Source: Nocardioides panaciterrulae
GTDB taxonomy: Bacteria; Actinomycetota; Actinomycetes; Propionibacteriales; Nocardioidaceae
Assembly (NCBI RefSeq): GCF_013409645.1
Contig: NZ_JACCBG010000001.1
Location: forward strand, 4,028,001-4,092,000
Reading direction: 5' to 3'
DNA length: 64,000 nt
The position numbers and the translations under genes were made by a program. Below are positions 50,494 through 58,242 of the stretch, in pieces (position 1 is the first letter of the stretch; each line of letters opens with the position of its first letter). The notes below the pieces were generated by a model, which searched no databases, had not been told where the DNA came from, and saw nothing but the letters and a program-made list of their open reading frames with translations.

Positions 50494-50507
50494 GCGGTTC
50501 TCCCTTC

Positions 50508-50692
50508 CCACGCCTGTGAGGTGAGCTGTCGGGTTCGGGCGAGGAAGGTGCCCGGCCACGGGTCGGTGGCTTCACCCCGAGCGGTCGGGGACCGCGTGGA
50601 ACGCTGGTTCCCCCACTCCTGCCCGTGTGTCGACGGCGACCACAGGGTCACCGCACGGACCGGCGCCACGGGCGGGCAGGACTCGGCGTACC
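50508..50692 (-). ncRNA. ydaO-yuaA (c-di-AMP) riboswitch in the leader of the NlpC/P60 gene
   Basis: On the minus strand the leader shows the conserved blocks of this class: GCCGAGTCCTGCCC, later GGCAGGAGTGGGGGAACC, then GGGGTGAAGCC, and finally GAACCCGACAGCTCACCTC followed by CAGGCGT. These occur in the expected order over about 185 bases, directly upstream of a peptidoglycan hydrolase gene, the commonest actinobacterial setting. In known cases c-di-AMP binding lowers expression. A TATCGT -10 candidate is at 50724-50729. No covariance search was possible. Confidence 0.8.
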
Positions 50693-50824
50693 CGGGGCCG
50701 GCTGTTCACTTGCAAACCCGCAGACGATAGGCAGGGGATCGCCGGGATCGCCAAATGCGCGGGCGCCCCGGGGGCCGTGACGGTCGACACGCTCGCCTCC
50801 GCCGGGCCTCGCCCCGAGGCCGGG
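50693..50824. promoter_or_regulatory. Promoter end of the NlpC/P60 leader and tail of the LuxR gene
   Basis: The rest of a 331-base gap without a gene. It holds the TATCGT -10 candidate for the riboswitch transcript and a GGCCTC/GAGGCC hairpin (about 50806-50822), just past the stop of the response regulator, that could be its terminator. Confidence 0.35.
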
Positions 50825-51559
50825 TCAGCGGTCCGGCAGCAGCCCCTCGCGCACGGCGATCGAGAGCGCCTCGAGCTTGGAGTGCGCGCCGAGCTTGGCC
50901 GAGAGGTTCGCGACGTGGTTGCGCACCGTGTGCACGCTGACCACCAGCTGCTCGGCGATCGCGGCGTTGGTCAGCCCGCCGGCCACCAGCCCCAGCACCT
51001 CGCGTTCGCGGCCGGTGAGCGCCTCGTGGGGCGGCCGGCCGTCGCGCTGCAGCCGGGGCAGCAGCCGGGCCAGCAGCTCCGGGGAGATCACCGCCTCTCC
51101 GGAGGCCGCGGCACGCACCGCGGCGGTCACCTCGGCCAGGCTGCGGGTCTTGGACAGGAAGCCGGCCGCGCCGGCCTCGATCGCGGCCACCAGCACGTGG
51201 TCGGCCGAGCTGGCGGTGAGCACCACGACCCGCAGCCCGCTGCGCAGCGCGAGCAGCTCCCCGATCGCGGCGACCCCGTCCCCGTCCGGCAGCCGGTGGT
51301 CGAGCAGCACCACGTCGGGAGCGGCGGTGCGGATCAGTGCCCGCGCCCGCTCCAGCGTGGCCGCGACGCCCACGCTGAGCAGGTCGGGCTCCTGGTCCAG
51401 CACCGCGGCCAGGCTGCTGGCCAGCACGTCGTGGTCGTCGACGACCAGCACCCGGATCGGCGCGGCGGCGGGCCCACCGCCGTCGACCGCGTCACCCACG
51501 GCACCGTTCACGGGGCCGCTCACGGGGTCGCTCGTCGGGTGGGTCACGGGGTCGCTCAC
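50825..51559 (-). CDS. LuxR/NarL-type response regulator
   Basis: 244 residues. The receiver domain (RVLVVDDHDVLASSL, phospho-Asp in VLLDHRLPDGDG, Thr in VVLTASS, Lys in FLSKTRS) is followed by the LuxR helix-turn-helix (LTGREREVLGLVAGG, VHTVRNHVANLSAKL). The first 30 residues are a Val/Pro repeat with several in-frame GTGs, so the exact start is uncertain. The start overlaps the upstream ABM-like gene stop. The histidine kinase 1 kb away is the likely partner. Confidence 0.88.
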   Translation of the reverse strand: MSDPVTHPTSDPVSGPVNGAVGDAVDGGGPAAAPIRVLVVDDHDVLASSLAAVLDQEPDLLSVGVAATLERARALIRTAAPDVVLLDHRLPDGDGVAAIGELLALRSGLRVVVLTASSADHVLVAAIEAGAAGFLSKTRSLAEVTAAVRAAASGEAVISPELLARLLPRLQRDGRPPHEALTGREREVLGLVAGGLTNAAIAEQLVVSVHTVRNHVANLSAKLGAHSKLEALSIAVREGLLPDR

Positions 51560-51921
51560 CAGCGGTCCGCGCCGAGCTCGCGGTCTACGACGGCCGGCGC
51601 CGGACGGTTGACCAGCACGTCGTGCACGGCCGTGCGCGACTCACTGCTGCCGGTGAGCACCAGGGCGCCGCGGGCGGCGTTGGACTCGCGGTCCAGGGCG
51701 GCCCGCATGGCCGCGTCGTCCGCCCAGAACACCGTCGCGTGGATCGAGCCGTCCTCGCGGTCCACCAGGACCGTGCACCCGCGGAACCCCGGCAGGCACT
51801 CGATCGAGGGCAGCAGCGCGTCGAGCATCTCGTCCAGCGACTCCCGCGTGGGGTGGCTCTCGGGCGTGAAGGTCCAGGTCCGCGCCACCAGCGACGCCGC
51901 CGGATCGTCGTGCCCCGTCAC
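51556..51921 (-). CDS. Small ABM-like (dimeric alpha/beta barrel) protein
   Basis: 121 residues. GFRGCTVLVDREDG, then TVFWADDAAMRAAL, matches the short ferredoxin-like barrels of the antibiotic-biosynthesis-monooxygenase type. No catalytic residues are obvious. It starts at GTG with GGGGAG upstream and overlaps the response regulator start, so it may be a ligand sensor or accessory for the two-component system. Fold tentative, function unknown. Confidence 0.6.
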   Translation of the reverse strand: MTGHDDPAASLVARTWTFTPESHPTRESLDEMLDALLPSIECLPGFRGCTVLVDREDGSIHATVFWADDAAMRAALDRESNAARGALVLTGSSESRTAVHDVLVNRPAPAVVDRELGADRW

Positions 51922-52058
51922 GCGTGCTCCCCCTCACCGGCGGCCGCCTGCTCGACCGCTGCTAGTGCGAAGGTACTAGACGGACTGGTGCGCGCGGCCG
52001 CTCCCGTCCCGTCCGGTCCCGGTGATGATGGCGGGGACGGAGAAGGGGGGCAGGCCCC
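51922..52058. promoter_or_regulatory. Divergent promoter region of the two-component genes
   Basis: 137 bases without a gene, containing CTAGT-N8-ACTAG (51962-51979), an AT-rich inverted repeat unusual for this sequence. It may bind the LuxR-type regulator encoded alongside. Confidence 0.35.
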
Positions 52059-52517
52059 ATGCGCGCGATCCGCGTCGTCGTCGCCGACGACGACCCCGTC
52101 TTCACCGACGCCCTGGTCGACGTGCTCGCGGCCGATCCCCGGTTCGACGTCGTCGGCGCGGCCGGCACCGGCGCGCAGCTGCTCGCCCTGGTCGCCGAGA
52201 CGGCGCCGGACCTGGCCCTGGTCGACGTCCGGATGCCCGGCGGCGGCCCCACGGCCGTCCGGGCGCTCACCACCGGGGACGGTCACCGTCCGCTGGTGGT
52301 CGCCGTCTCGGCCCAGCACGGCACCACGGCGATCCTCGCCATGCTGCGCGCCGGCGCGGTCGGCTTCCTCGCCAAGGGCAGCCTCGGCGACCGGCTGCCC
52401 GACCTGGTCGCCCGCGCCGCGGCCGGCGAGGTGGTGCTCGCCGCCCCCGGCGCGACCGAGGCGCTGCGCCGGCTGGTGGCGTTGTCGCCCCTCGCCCCCG
52501 CGCCCGTCGTACTGTGA
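52059..52517 (+). CDS. Stand-alone response-regulator receiver protein
   Basis: 152 residues: a single receiver domain with VVVADDDPVFTDAL, phospho-Asp in LALVDVRMPGG, VAVSAQHG in the Thr/Ser position and Lys in GFLAKGSLGD. No DNA-binding domain follows. It precedes the histidine kinase by 37 bases on the same strand and may tune the flow of phosphate to the LuxR-type regulator. Confidence 0.82.
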   Translation: MRAIRVVVADDDPVFTDALVDVLAADPRFDVVGAAGTGAQLLALVAETAPDLALVDVRMPGGGPTAVRALTTGDGHRPLVVAVSAQHGTTAILAMLRAGAVGFLAKGSLGDRLPDLVARAAAGEVVLAAPGATEALRRLVALSPLAPAPVVL

Positions 52518-52554
52518 GCAGCGTCCGGGGACCCAGGAACCACGGGAGCGACCG

Positions 52555-54216
52555 ATGTCCGCCGCGCTGCCACGCCAGGTGCCGCCCGAGGCGATGCGCG
52601 CGCTGCTCGACGGGGCACCCGACGCGGTCCTCGGCGTCGACGAGGCCGGCCTCGTCGACTACGCCAATGCCAGCGCCCTCCGGCTGCTGGGTCGCCGCGC
52701 GGATGAGCTGGTCGGCCTCCCCCTGGACACGCTGCTGGCCGACGAGGCCGGCGTCCCGCTCGGGACCGCCGGGCTGGAGGCGGCCACCACGGCCGGCCGG
52801 CCCGGCAGCCCGGCCGGGACCGCCGCGGCCACGCTCCGGCGCGGCGCGGAGGTCGTGCACGTGGAGGTCCGGCTGACCCTCCTGGCGACCACCACCGGCC
52901 CGTGGTGGCTGGTCTCGGCCACCGACGTCACCGAGCGGGTCCGCGGTGAGCAGCGGGTCCGGGCCGCCAACCGCGCCTACCTCGCCCTGGCGCGGGTCAA
53001 CGAGGCGATCATCCGGGCCCCCGACGTGGCGGACCTGTTCCCGGAGGTGTGCCGCACCGCGGTCGAGGAGAGCGGCTTCCTCGGCGCCTGGATCGCCTGC
53101 CGGGGCAAGGGCTGGACCGTGCGCACCCTGGCCCGCGCCGGCGCGATCGACGAGTACGTCGAGGGCCTGCAGGTCACCACCGACCCCGACCAGCCGACCG
53201 GCCAGGGGCCCACGGCCCTGGCGCTGCGCGAAGGCGTGACCTCGTTCCACGACGACTACCTGCACGACCCGCAGCTGGCCCCCTGGCACCGGCACGCCGC
53301 CCGGTTCGGCGTCCGCGGGCTGGCCACGCTGCCGCTGCGCCGCGACGGGCGCACGATGGCGGCGTTCACGCTCTGGTCGGCGCACCCGCAGGTCTTCGAC
53401 GACCGGATGCGCGCGCTGCTCGTGCAGGTCGCCGACAACGTCTCCTACGCCCTCGAGGTGCTCGACGCCCGGACCCGGCTCGTGCGCTCGGCGCTGCAGC
53501 GCAGCCAGCTCCTGCAGCGGCTGGTGGTCGCCCAGGAGGAGGAGCGGGCCCGGATCGCGGCCGACGTGCACGACGACTCCGTCCAGTCGCTGGCCGCGAT
53601 GGACCTCCGGCTCGGGCTGCTGCTGCGCCGGGTGCGCCAGGACGCACCCGACCTCGAGCCCACCGTCACCCAGCTGCAGGCGCTGAACGCCTCGGTGACC
53701 GCCGGGCTGCGGCACCTGCTCTTCGACCTCGAGCCGGTGCCGCCCGGCTCCGACCTGGCCGAGCTGCTCCGCGACGCCGCGGCCCACGCGCTGGACGGCA
53801 CCGCCACCCGGTTCTCGGTCGAGGTCGCCGACGGGGCCGCCGATGGCGACGGGGCCGGCGACGGCGACGGCGACGGCGACGGGGCCGGGGCCGGGGCCGC
53901 GGGGCTCGGCGACGAGGTGGTGACCACGGCGCTGCGGATCGCGCAGGAGGCCCTGGCCAACGTCCGCAAGCACGCCCGGGCCGGGGAGGTGCGGGTCGTG
54001 CTCTGCGCCGGGCCCCGGGGCGTCGAGGTGGCGATCAGCGACGACGGGGTCGGCCTGCCCGAGGTGGAGCGGCCCAGCCCCGGCCACCGGGGGGTGCGGA
54101 CCATGCGGGACCGGGCCGCGGTCGGCGGCGGCTGGCTGCGGCTGGAGGCCGGGTCCCCCGGCACCACCGTGCGCTACTGGCTGCCGCGCCGGACCACGTG
54201 GGCCGTGGTCTCCTGA
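52555..54216 (+). CDS. PAS-GAF sensor histidine kinase (HisKA_3/NarX-like), cytoplasmic
   Basis: 553 residues. A PAS domain (about 10-75, VDEAGLVDYANASALRLLG) and a GAF domain (about 145-300) precede the phosphoacceptor box EEERARIAADVHDDSVQS. The ATPase has N-box EALANVRKHA and G-box SDDGVGLP. No membrane spans are present, so the signal is intracellular. Between the HisKA_3 helix and the N-box is a Gly/Asp run of about 25 residues encoded by GGCGAC repeats. The ATG with GGGAG seven bases upstream was chosen. The location between the IclR regulator and pobA suggests an aromatic or redox cue. Confidence 0.85.
   Translation: MSAALPRQVPPEAMRALLDGAPDAVLGVDEAGLVDYANASALRLLGRRADELVGLPLDTLLADEAGVPLGTAGLEAATTAGRPGSPAGTAAATLRRGAEVVHVEVRLTLLATTTGPWWLVSATDVTERVRGEQRVRAANRAYLALARVNEAIIRAPDVADLFPEVCRTAVEESGFLGAWIACRGKGWTVRTLARAGAIDEYVEGLQVTTDPDQPTGQGPTALALREGVTSFHDDYLHDPQLAPWHRHAARFGVRGLATLPLRRDGRTMAAFTLWSAHPQVFDDRMRALLVQVADNVSYALEVLDARTRLVRSALQRSQLLQRLVVAQEEERARIAADVHDDSVQSLAAMDLRLGLLLRRVRQDAPDLEPTVTQLQALNASVTAGLRHLLFDLEPVPPGSDLAELLRDAAAHALDGTATRFSVEVADGAADGDGAGDGDGDGDGAGAGAAGLGDEVVTTALRIAQEALANVRKHARAGEVRVVLCAGPRGVEVAISDDGVGLPEVERPSPGHRGVRTMRDRAAVGGGWLRLEAGSPGTTVRYWLPRRTTWAVVS
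53836..53898 (+). repeat. Hexanucleotide repeat in the histidine kinase gene
   Basis: Repeats of GGCGAC and GGGGCC encode alternating Gly-Asp then Gly-Ala residues inside the kinase ATPase domain region. Copy number could change in frame by six-base steps. Confidence 0.7.
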
Positions 54217-54233
54217 CTTCCGTCCAGTGGAAG
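54217..54233. promoter_or_regulatory. Operator shared by pcaHGBL and pobA, site 2
   Basis: CTTCC-N7-GGAAG with the same core as the pcaH site. Its centre is 53 bases before the pobA ATG, the same spacing as at pcaH. A TTCACT hexamer seven bases before the ATG may be the -10. Confidence 0.65.
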
Positions 54234-54277
54234 CAACGGGTGGGCGCGACCGGACGTGGGCCGCTTCACTTCACCCC

Positions 54278-55477
54278 ATGACCCCATCCCCTGTCCTCGA
54301 GGAGCGCACCCGCGTCGCGATCATCGGAGCCGGTCCGTCGGGCATGCTGCTCGCCCACCTGCTGGCCCAGCGCGGTGTGGAGTCGGTCGTGCTCGAGTCC
54401 CGCTCGGAGGAGTACGTCGCCAGCCGGATCCGCGCCGGCATCCTGGAGCAGTCCACCGTCGACCTGCTCCGCGAGGCCGGGCTCGCCGGCCGGCTGGACC
54501 GGGAGGCCCAGGAGCACCGCGGCATCTACCTGCAGTGGCCCGAGGAGCGGCACCACCTCGACTTCGTCGCCCTGACCGGCCGCACCGTGCACGTCTACGG
54601 CCAGACCGAGGTGCAGAAGGACCTGGTCGCGGCCCGCACCGCCGCCGGCCAGCGGGTCCACTACGAGATCGGCGACACCGCGCTGCACGACCTCGAGAGC
54701 GACCACCCGTCGGTGACCTTCACCGACCGCGCGGGCCGGGCCCGCCGGGTCGCGGCGGAGGTGGTCGTCGGCTGCGACGGCTCGTTCGGGCCGAGCCGCG
54801 CGGCGGTGCCGGAGGCGGCCCGGCGTACCTGGGAGAAGACCTACCCCTACTCCTGGCTCGGGATCCTGGCCGACGTCGCGCCCTCCACCGACGAGCTGAT
54901 CTACGCCTGGCACCCGGACGGCTTCGCGATGCACTCGATGCGGTCCTCGACGGTCTCGCGGCTCTACCTGCAAGTGCCGAACGGCACCGACGTCGACGAC
55001 TGGTCCGACGACCGGATCTGGGAGGCGCTGGCCACCCGGCTCGGGCACGGCCAGGACGGCTGGCAGCTGACCCCGGGCCCGGTGACCGAGAAGAGCGTGC
55101 TGCCGATGCGGTCCTTCGTGCAGACCCCGATGCGGCACGGACGCCTCTTCCTGGCCGGCGACGCCGGCCACATCGTGCCGCCCACCGGGGCCAAGGGGCT
55201 CAACCTCGCGGTCGCCGACGTCGGCCTGCTCGCGCCGGCGCTGGCCGCGTGGCTGGTCGACGGCGACCGGCGGCCGGCCGAGGCGTACGCCGAGACCGCG
55301 CTGCGCCGGGTCTGGCGCTGCACCCACTTCTCGTGGTGGATGACCTCGATGCTGCACACCAGCGGCGACCCGTTCGACGCCCAGCTGCAGCTCTCCCAGC
55401 TCCGCTGGGTCGCCTCCAGCGAGGCCGGCGCCACCGGACTGGCCGAGAACTACGCCGGGCTGCCGATCGGCTTCTGA
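54278..55477 (+). CDS. pobA: 4-hydroxybenzoate 3-monooxygenase
   Basis: 399 residues, the usual length. FAD motifs are GAGPSGMLLAHLLA at the start and VGCDGSFGPSR, with FLAGDAGHIVPPTGAKGLN near 290. Substrate-side motifs SRIRAGILEQ and SVLPMRSFVQ fit PobA. It hydroxylates 4-hydroxybenzoate to protocatechuate with NAD(P)H and O2, feeding the pca genes. The first ATG after the shared operator is taken as start. Confidence 0.93.
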   Translation: MTPSPVLEERTRVAIIGAGPSGMLLAHLLAQRGVESVVLESRSEEYVASRIRAGILEQSTVDLLREAGLAGRLDREAQEHRGIYLQWPEERHHLDFVALTGRTVHVYGQTEVQKDLVAARTAAGQRVHYEIGDTALHDLESDHPSVTFTDRAGRARRVAAEVVVGCDGSFGPSRAAVPEAARRTWEKTYPYSWLGILADVAPSTDELIYAWHPDGFAMHSMRSSTVSRLYLQVPNGTDVDDWSDDRIWEALATRLGHGQDGWQLTPGPVTEKSVLPMRSFVQTPMRHGRLFLAGDAGHIVPPTGAKGLNLAVADVGLLAPALAAWLVDGDRRPAEAYAETALRRVWRCTHFSWWMTSMLHTSGDPFDAQLQLSQLRWVASSEAGATGLAENYAGLPIGF

Positions 55478-55508
55478 CCCGCCCGCCTCCGAGCGCCGGT
55501 CGGCCGGG

Positions 55509-55967
55509 TCAGGCCTCGGCGCTCTCGGACTCCGCGGGGGCGTCGTCGCGGCCGTGGAACCGGCGGTAGCTGTAGACGATCATCCCGAGGGCGAACAGGC
55601 CCGAGACGATCTCGGTGAGCCCGGTGGGCCAGCCGCCGGCCAGCCACCACCGCTCGTCGACCGGCCACCACGCCGGCGCCGCGGGACGCACGGTCCACAG
55701 CACCCCGGCCGCGACCAGCGCCAGCGCGATCGCGGTGGAGACCACGATCCGCGGCCAGGTCTCGACGCTCTCGGCGGCACCCCTCAGCGCCTTGGCCTTG
55801 ACCGGCTCGAGGCGCCGCTCGGCCCATTCGTACTGCTGGGAGAGCAGCACCAGGCCGGCGAAGATCGCGAGCAGACCCGGCCCGGGCAGGACCAGCGCGG
55901 CGACACCCGCGACGACCAGCACCCAGCCCAGCGTCTCCAGGACGACCCGGCGAGCGGCTTGCTTCAT
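55509..55967 (-). CDS. PGPGW-type small membrane protein (TIGR02611-like)
   Basis: 152 residues. Two N-terminal membrane spans flank the conserved LPGPGLLAIFAGLVLLSQQY, followed by WAERRLEPVKAKA. Two further spans are in the C-terminal half, then an acidic tail. The function of this actinobacterial family is unknown. It is convergent with pobA. A CAGGCT hexamer six bases before the ATG suggests a leaderless start. Confidence 0.75.
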   Translation of the reverse strand: MKQAARRVVLETLGWVLVVAGVAALVLPGPGLLAIFAGLVLLSQQYEWAERRLEPVKAKALRGAAESVETWPRIVVSTAIALALVAAGVLWTVRPAAPAWWPVDERWWLAGGWPTGLTEIVSGLFALGMIVYSYRRFHGRDDAPAESESAEA

Positions 55968-56249
55968 GACCCCAGCCTGTCAGACCCGCCCACGCCGCGC
56001 GCGCCCCACTCGCCCGGGGCCGCGCCCCACTCGCCCGTGGCCCCGGCCGGCGGACGGGCCCGGTCCGGCGGTTCCGCTGACGGGGGGCTCGCGGAACTCG
56101 CCGGACCGGGCGTCCGTGGTTGGCCGGCACGGGGGAACCGGCCACCCCACCATTCTCGGCGCCGGCGGCCCGCGGGGCCTGAGCCGCGTGGGCCGTTCGG
56201 CCTGGTGCATGGGCACTAGGGCGGCCGAGCGCTGTGACATCCTTCGGCC
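55968..56249. other. Gene-free 282-base gap with a direct repeat
   Basis: Holds an imperfect direct repeat of about 19 bases (near 55999-56038, CCCCACTCGCCCG core twice) and several short GC palindromes. I see no small gene or RNA with convincing signals. The TetR promoter must lie at its right end. Confidence 0.4.
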
Positions 56250-56870
56250 ATGACCCAGCCGGCGAACGAGACGGGCGGCGCCCGGCGCGGGCGGCCGGGG
56301 CACGACCAGGAGACCGTGCTGCGGCGCGCGGTCGAGCTGTTCAACCGGCGGGGGTACGACGGGACCAGCATGGGCGACCTGGCCCGCGAGCTGGGGTTCA
56401 CCAAGTCCGCGATCTACCACCACGTGCCGAGCAAGTCCCACCTGCTGGAGCAGGCGCTCGACGAGGCGCTGGACGGGCTGGAGGCGGTGATCGCGGCGGC
56501 CGAGGAGAACGGGTCCGTCGGCGCCTACGAGCGGCTGCGGCAGGTGGTCCACCAGAGCGTCGAGGTGCTGGTCGCCCACCAGCCCGCGGTCACGCTGCTG
56601 CTGCGGGTGCGCGGCAACAGCGACGTCGAGCTGACCGCCCTGCGCCGGCGCCGCGAGATCGACGCCCGGCTCGCCGCGCTGGTGCGCGCCGCCGTCGTCG
56701 AGGGCTCGCTGCGCGACGACGTCGCCCCCGACCTGGTCAGCCGGCTGCTGTTCGGCATGGTGAACAGCCTCGTCGAGTGGTACCGCCCCGGCGGCCCCGT
56801 GGACGCCGACCAGATCTCCGACGCGATCACCACGATCGCCTTCGACGGGCTGGCCGCCGGCCGGCGGTAG
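56250..56870 (+). CDS. TetR-family regulator, probable PaaR
   Basis: 206 residues. The N-terminal helix-turn-helix (AVELFNRRGYDGTSMGDLAREL, KSAIYHHVPSKSHLLEQA) is typical of TetR proteins that control acyl-CoA or phenylacetyl-CoA degradation. A C-terminal ligand domain follows. It is next to, and converges with, the paa operon, so it is the best candidate for binding the palindrome between paaA and paaZ, with phenylacetyl-CoA as inducer by analogy. Confidence 0.8.
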   Translation: MTQPANETGGARRGRPGHDQETVLRRAVELFNRRGYDGTSMGDLARELGFTKSAIYHHVPSKSHLLEQALDEALDGLEAVIAAAEENGSVGAYERLRQVVHQSVEVLVAHQPAVTLLLRVRGNSDVELTALRRRREIDARLAALVRAAVVEGSLRDDVAPDLVSRLLFGMVNSLVEWYRPGGPVDADQISDAITTIAFDGLAAGRR

Positions 56871-56914
56871 CCACGCGGTAACCGGGCGATAGCGGGGCGG
56901 TAGCGGGGGCGGCG

Positions 56915-57403
56915 TCAGCCCTCGATCGCCCGGCCCAGCGAGCGGCTGCGGCCGCGGAACTCCGCGATCACGGTGCCGTCACCGGCCGCACCGCCCCGCA
57001 CCACGGTCACGTCGTACAGCCCGGAGCGGCCGCGCAGCGCCCGCTCCTCGGCGGTCGCGACCAGCACGTCGCCGAGCCGCCCCGACTCGAGGAACGACAC
57101 GTCGAAGCCGGAGGCGACCGTGACCTGGCCGCGCGAGTTGCAGGCGACCGCGAACGCGGAGTCGGCCAGCGAGGCGATCAGCCCGCCGTGGCAGACGTCC
57201 CAGCCGTTGACCATGTCGGGCCGCACCGTCATCGACACGACGGCACGCCCCGGCGCGACCGCGTCCAGCGACATCCCCAGCGACCGCGACGCGGCGTCGC
57301 CGGACCACATCACCTTGGCGCTGCGCTCCGCCAACGCCTGGGCCGTCTCCTGGGCCGTCTCCTGGGCCGTCGCCTGGGCGGTCTCCCGCTCCGAGGGGCT
57401 CAC
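56915..57403 (-). CDS. paaI: PaaI-type hydroxyphenylacetyl-CoA thioesterase
   Basis: 162 residues of the hotdog fold: SMTVRPDMVNGWDVCHGGLI with the HGG active segment, LADSAFAVACNSRG and GRSGLYDVTV. It rescues CoA from dead-end intermediates of phenylacetate breakdown. The first 25 residues include TAQ-A/E repeats encoded by 12-base units. A GTG overlapping the paaH stop (GTGA) is chosen; the GTG one codon earlier is also possible. It is the last gene of the paa operon. Confidence 0.88.
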   Translation of the reverse strand: MSPSERETAQATAQETAQETAQALAERSAKVMWSGDAASRSLGMSLDAVAPGRAVVSMTVRPDMVNGWDVCHGGLIASLADSAFAVACNSRGQVTVASGFDVSFLESGRLGDVLVATAEERALRGRSGLYDVTVVRGGAAGDGTVIAEFRGRSRSLGRAIEG

Positions 57404-58242
57404 CACGTGTAGAAGCCCTCGCCGCTCTTGCGGCCCAGCTTGCCCGCCGCGACGAGGTCGCGCAGCAGCCGGGGCGGCTCGAACCGCGGCCCGAGCTCGC
57501 GGGCCAGGTGCTCGGCGATCGCCAGGCGTACGTCGAGGCCGACCAGGTCGGTGGTCCGCAGCGGACCCACGGGGTGGCGGTAGCCGAGCGTCATCGCGGT
57601 GTCGATGTCCTCGGCCGAGGCGACCCCCTCCTCGAGCATCCGCATCGCCTCCAGCGCGATCGCGACGCCGAGCCGGCTGCTGGCGAAGCCCGGCGAGTCG
57701 GTCACGGTGATCGCGGTCTTGCCCAGCGCGGCCACCCAGCCCTGCGCGGCGGTGACCAGCGCGGCGTCGGTCTTCGGCCCCACCACGATCTCGACCAGGT
57801 CGCTGGCCGGGACCGGGTTGAAGAAGTGCAGGCCCAGGAACCGGTCGGGGGCGGTGAGCCCGGAGGCCAGCGCGCCGATGGACAGCGAGCTGGTGTTGCT
57901 CGCCAGCACCGCCTCGGGCGCCGCGGCCTCCACCGCGGCCAGGATCCGCTGCTTGAGCGCGGTGTCCTCCGGGACGGCCTCCACCACGAGGCCGGCGTCG
58001 GCGAGGTCGCTCGCCGAGGTGGTGACGCTGAACCGCTCCAGGTGCGCCCCGAGCGCGCCGGACAGCTTGCCGCGCTCCTCGGCGCGCTGCAGGCTGGTGG
58101 TGACCCGGTCGCGGGCGGCCTCGGCCGCCGCGTCGTCGTTCTCCACCACGACCACGGTCGAGCCGGAGGCGAGGAACGCGTGCGCGATCCCGGCCCCCAT
58201 CCGGCCCCCGCCGTACACCCCGACGACCTCGGGCAGGCTCAT
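57400..58242 (-). CDS. paaH: 3-hydroxyacyl-CoA dehydrogenase, PaaH-type
   Basis: 280 residues. NAD motif VGVYGGGRMGAGIAHAFLA, the family ASNTSSLSIGALA, the catalytic region GLHFFNPVP with SPGFASSRLGVAIALEAMRM, and the C-terminal RKSGEGFYTW. It oxidises 3-hydroxyadipyl-CoA to 3-oxoadipyl-CoA, the substrate of PcaF. Its ATG overlaps the hydratase stop. Confidence 0.9.
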   Translation of the reverse strand: MSLPEVVGVYGGGRMGAGIAHAFLASGSTVVVVENDDAAAEAARDRVTTSLQRAEERGKLSGALGAHLERFSVTTSASDLADAGLVVEAVPEDTALKQRILAAVEAAAPEAVLASNTSSLSIGALASGLTAPDRFLGLHFFNPVPASDLVEIVVGPKTDAALVTAAQGWVAALGKTAITVTDSPGFASSRLGVAIALEAMRMLEEGVASAEDIDTAMTLGYRHPVGPLRTTDLVGLDVRLAIAEHLARELGPRFEPPRLLRDLVAAGKLGRKSGEGFYTW

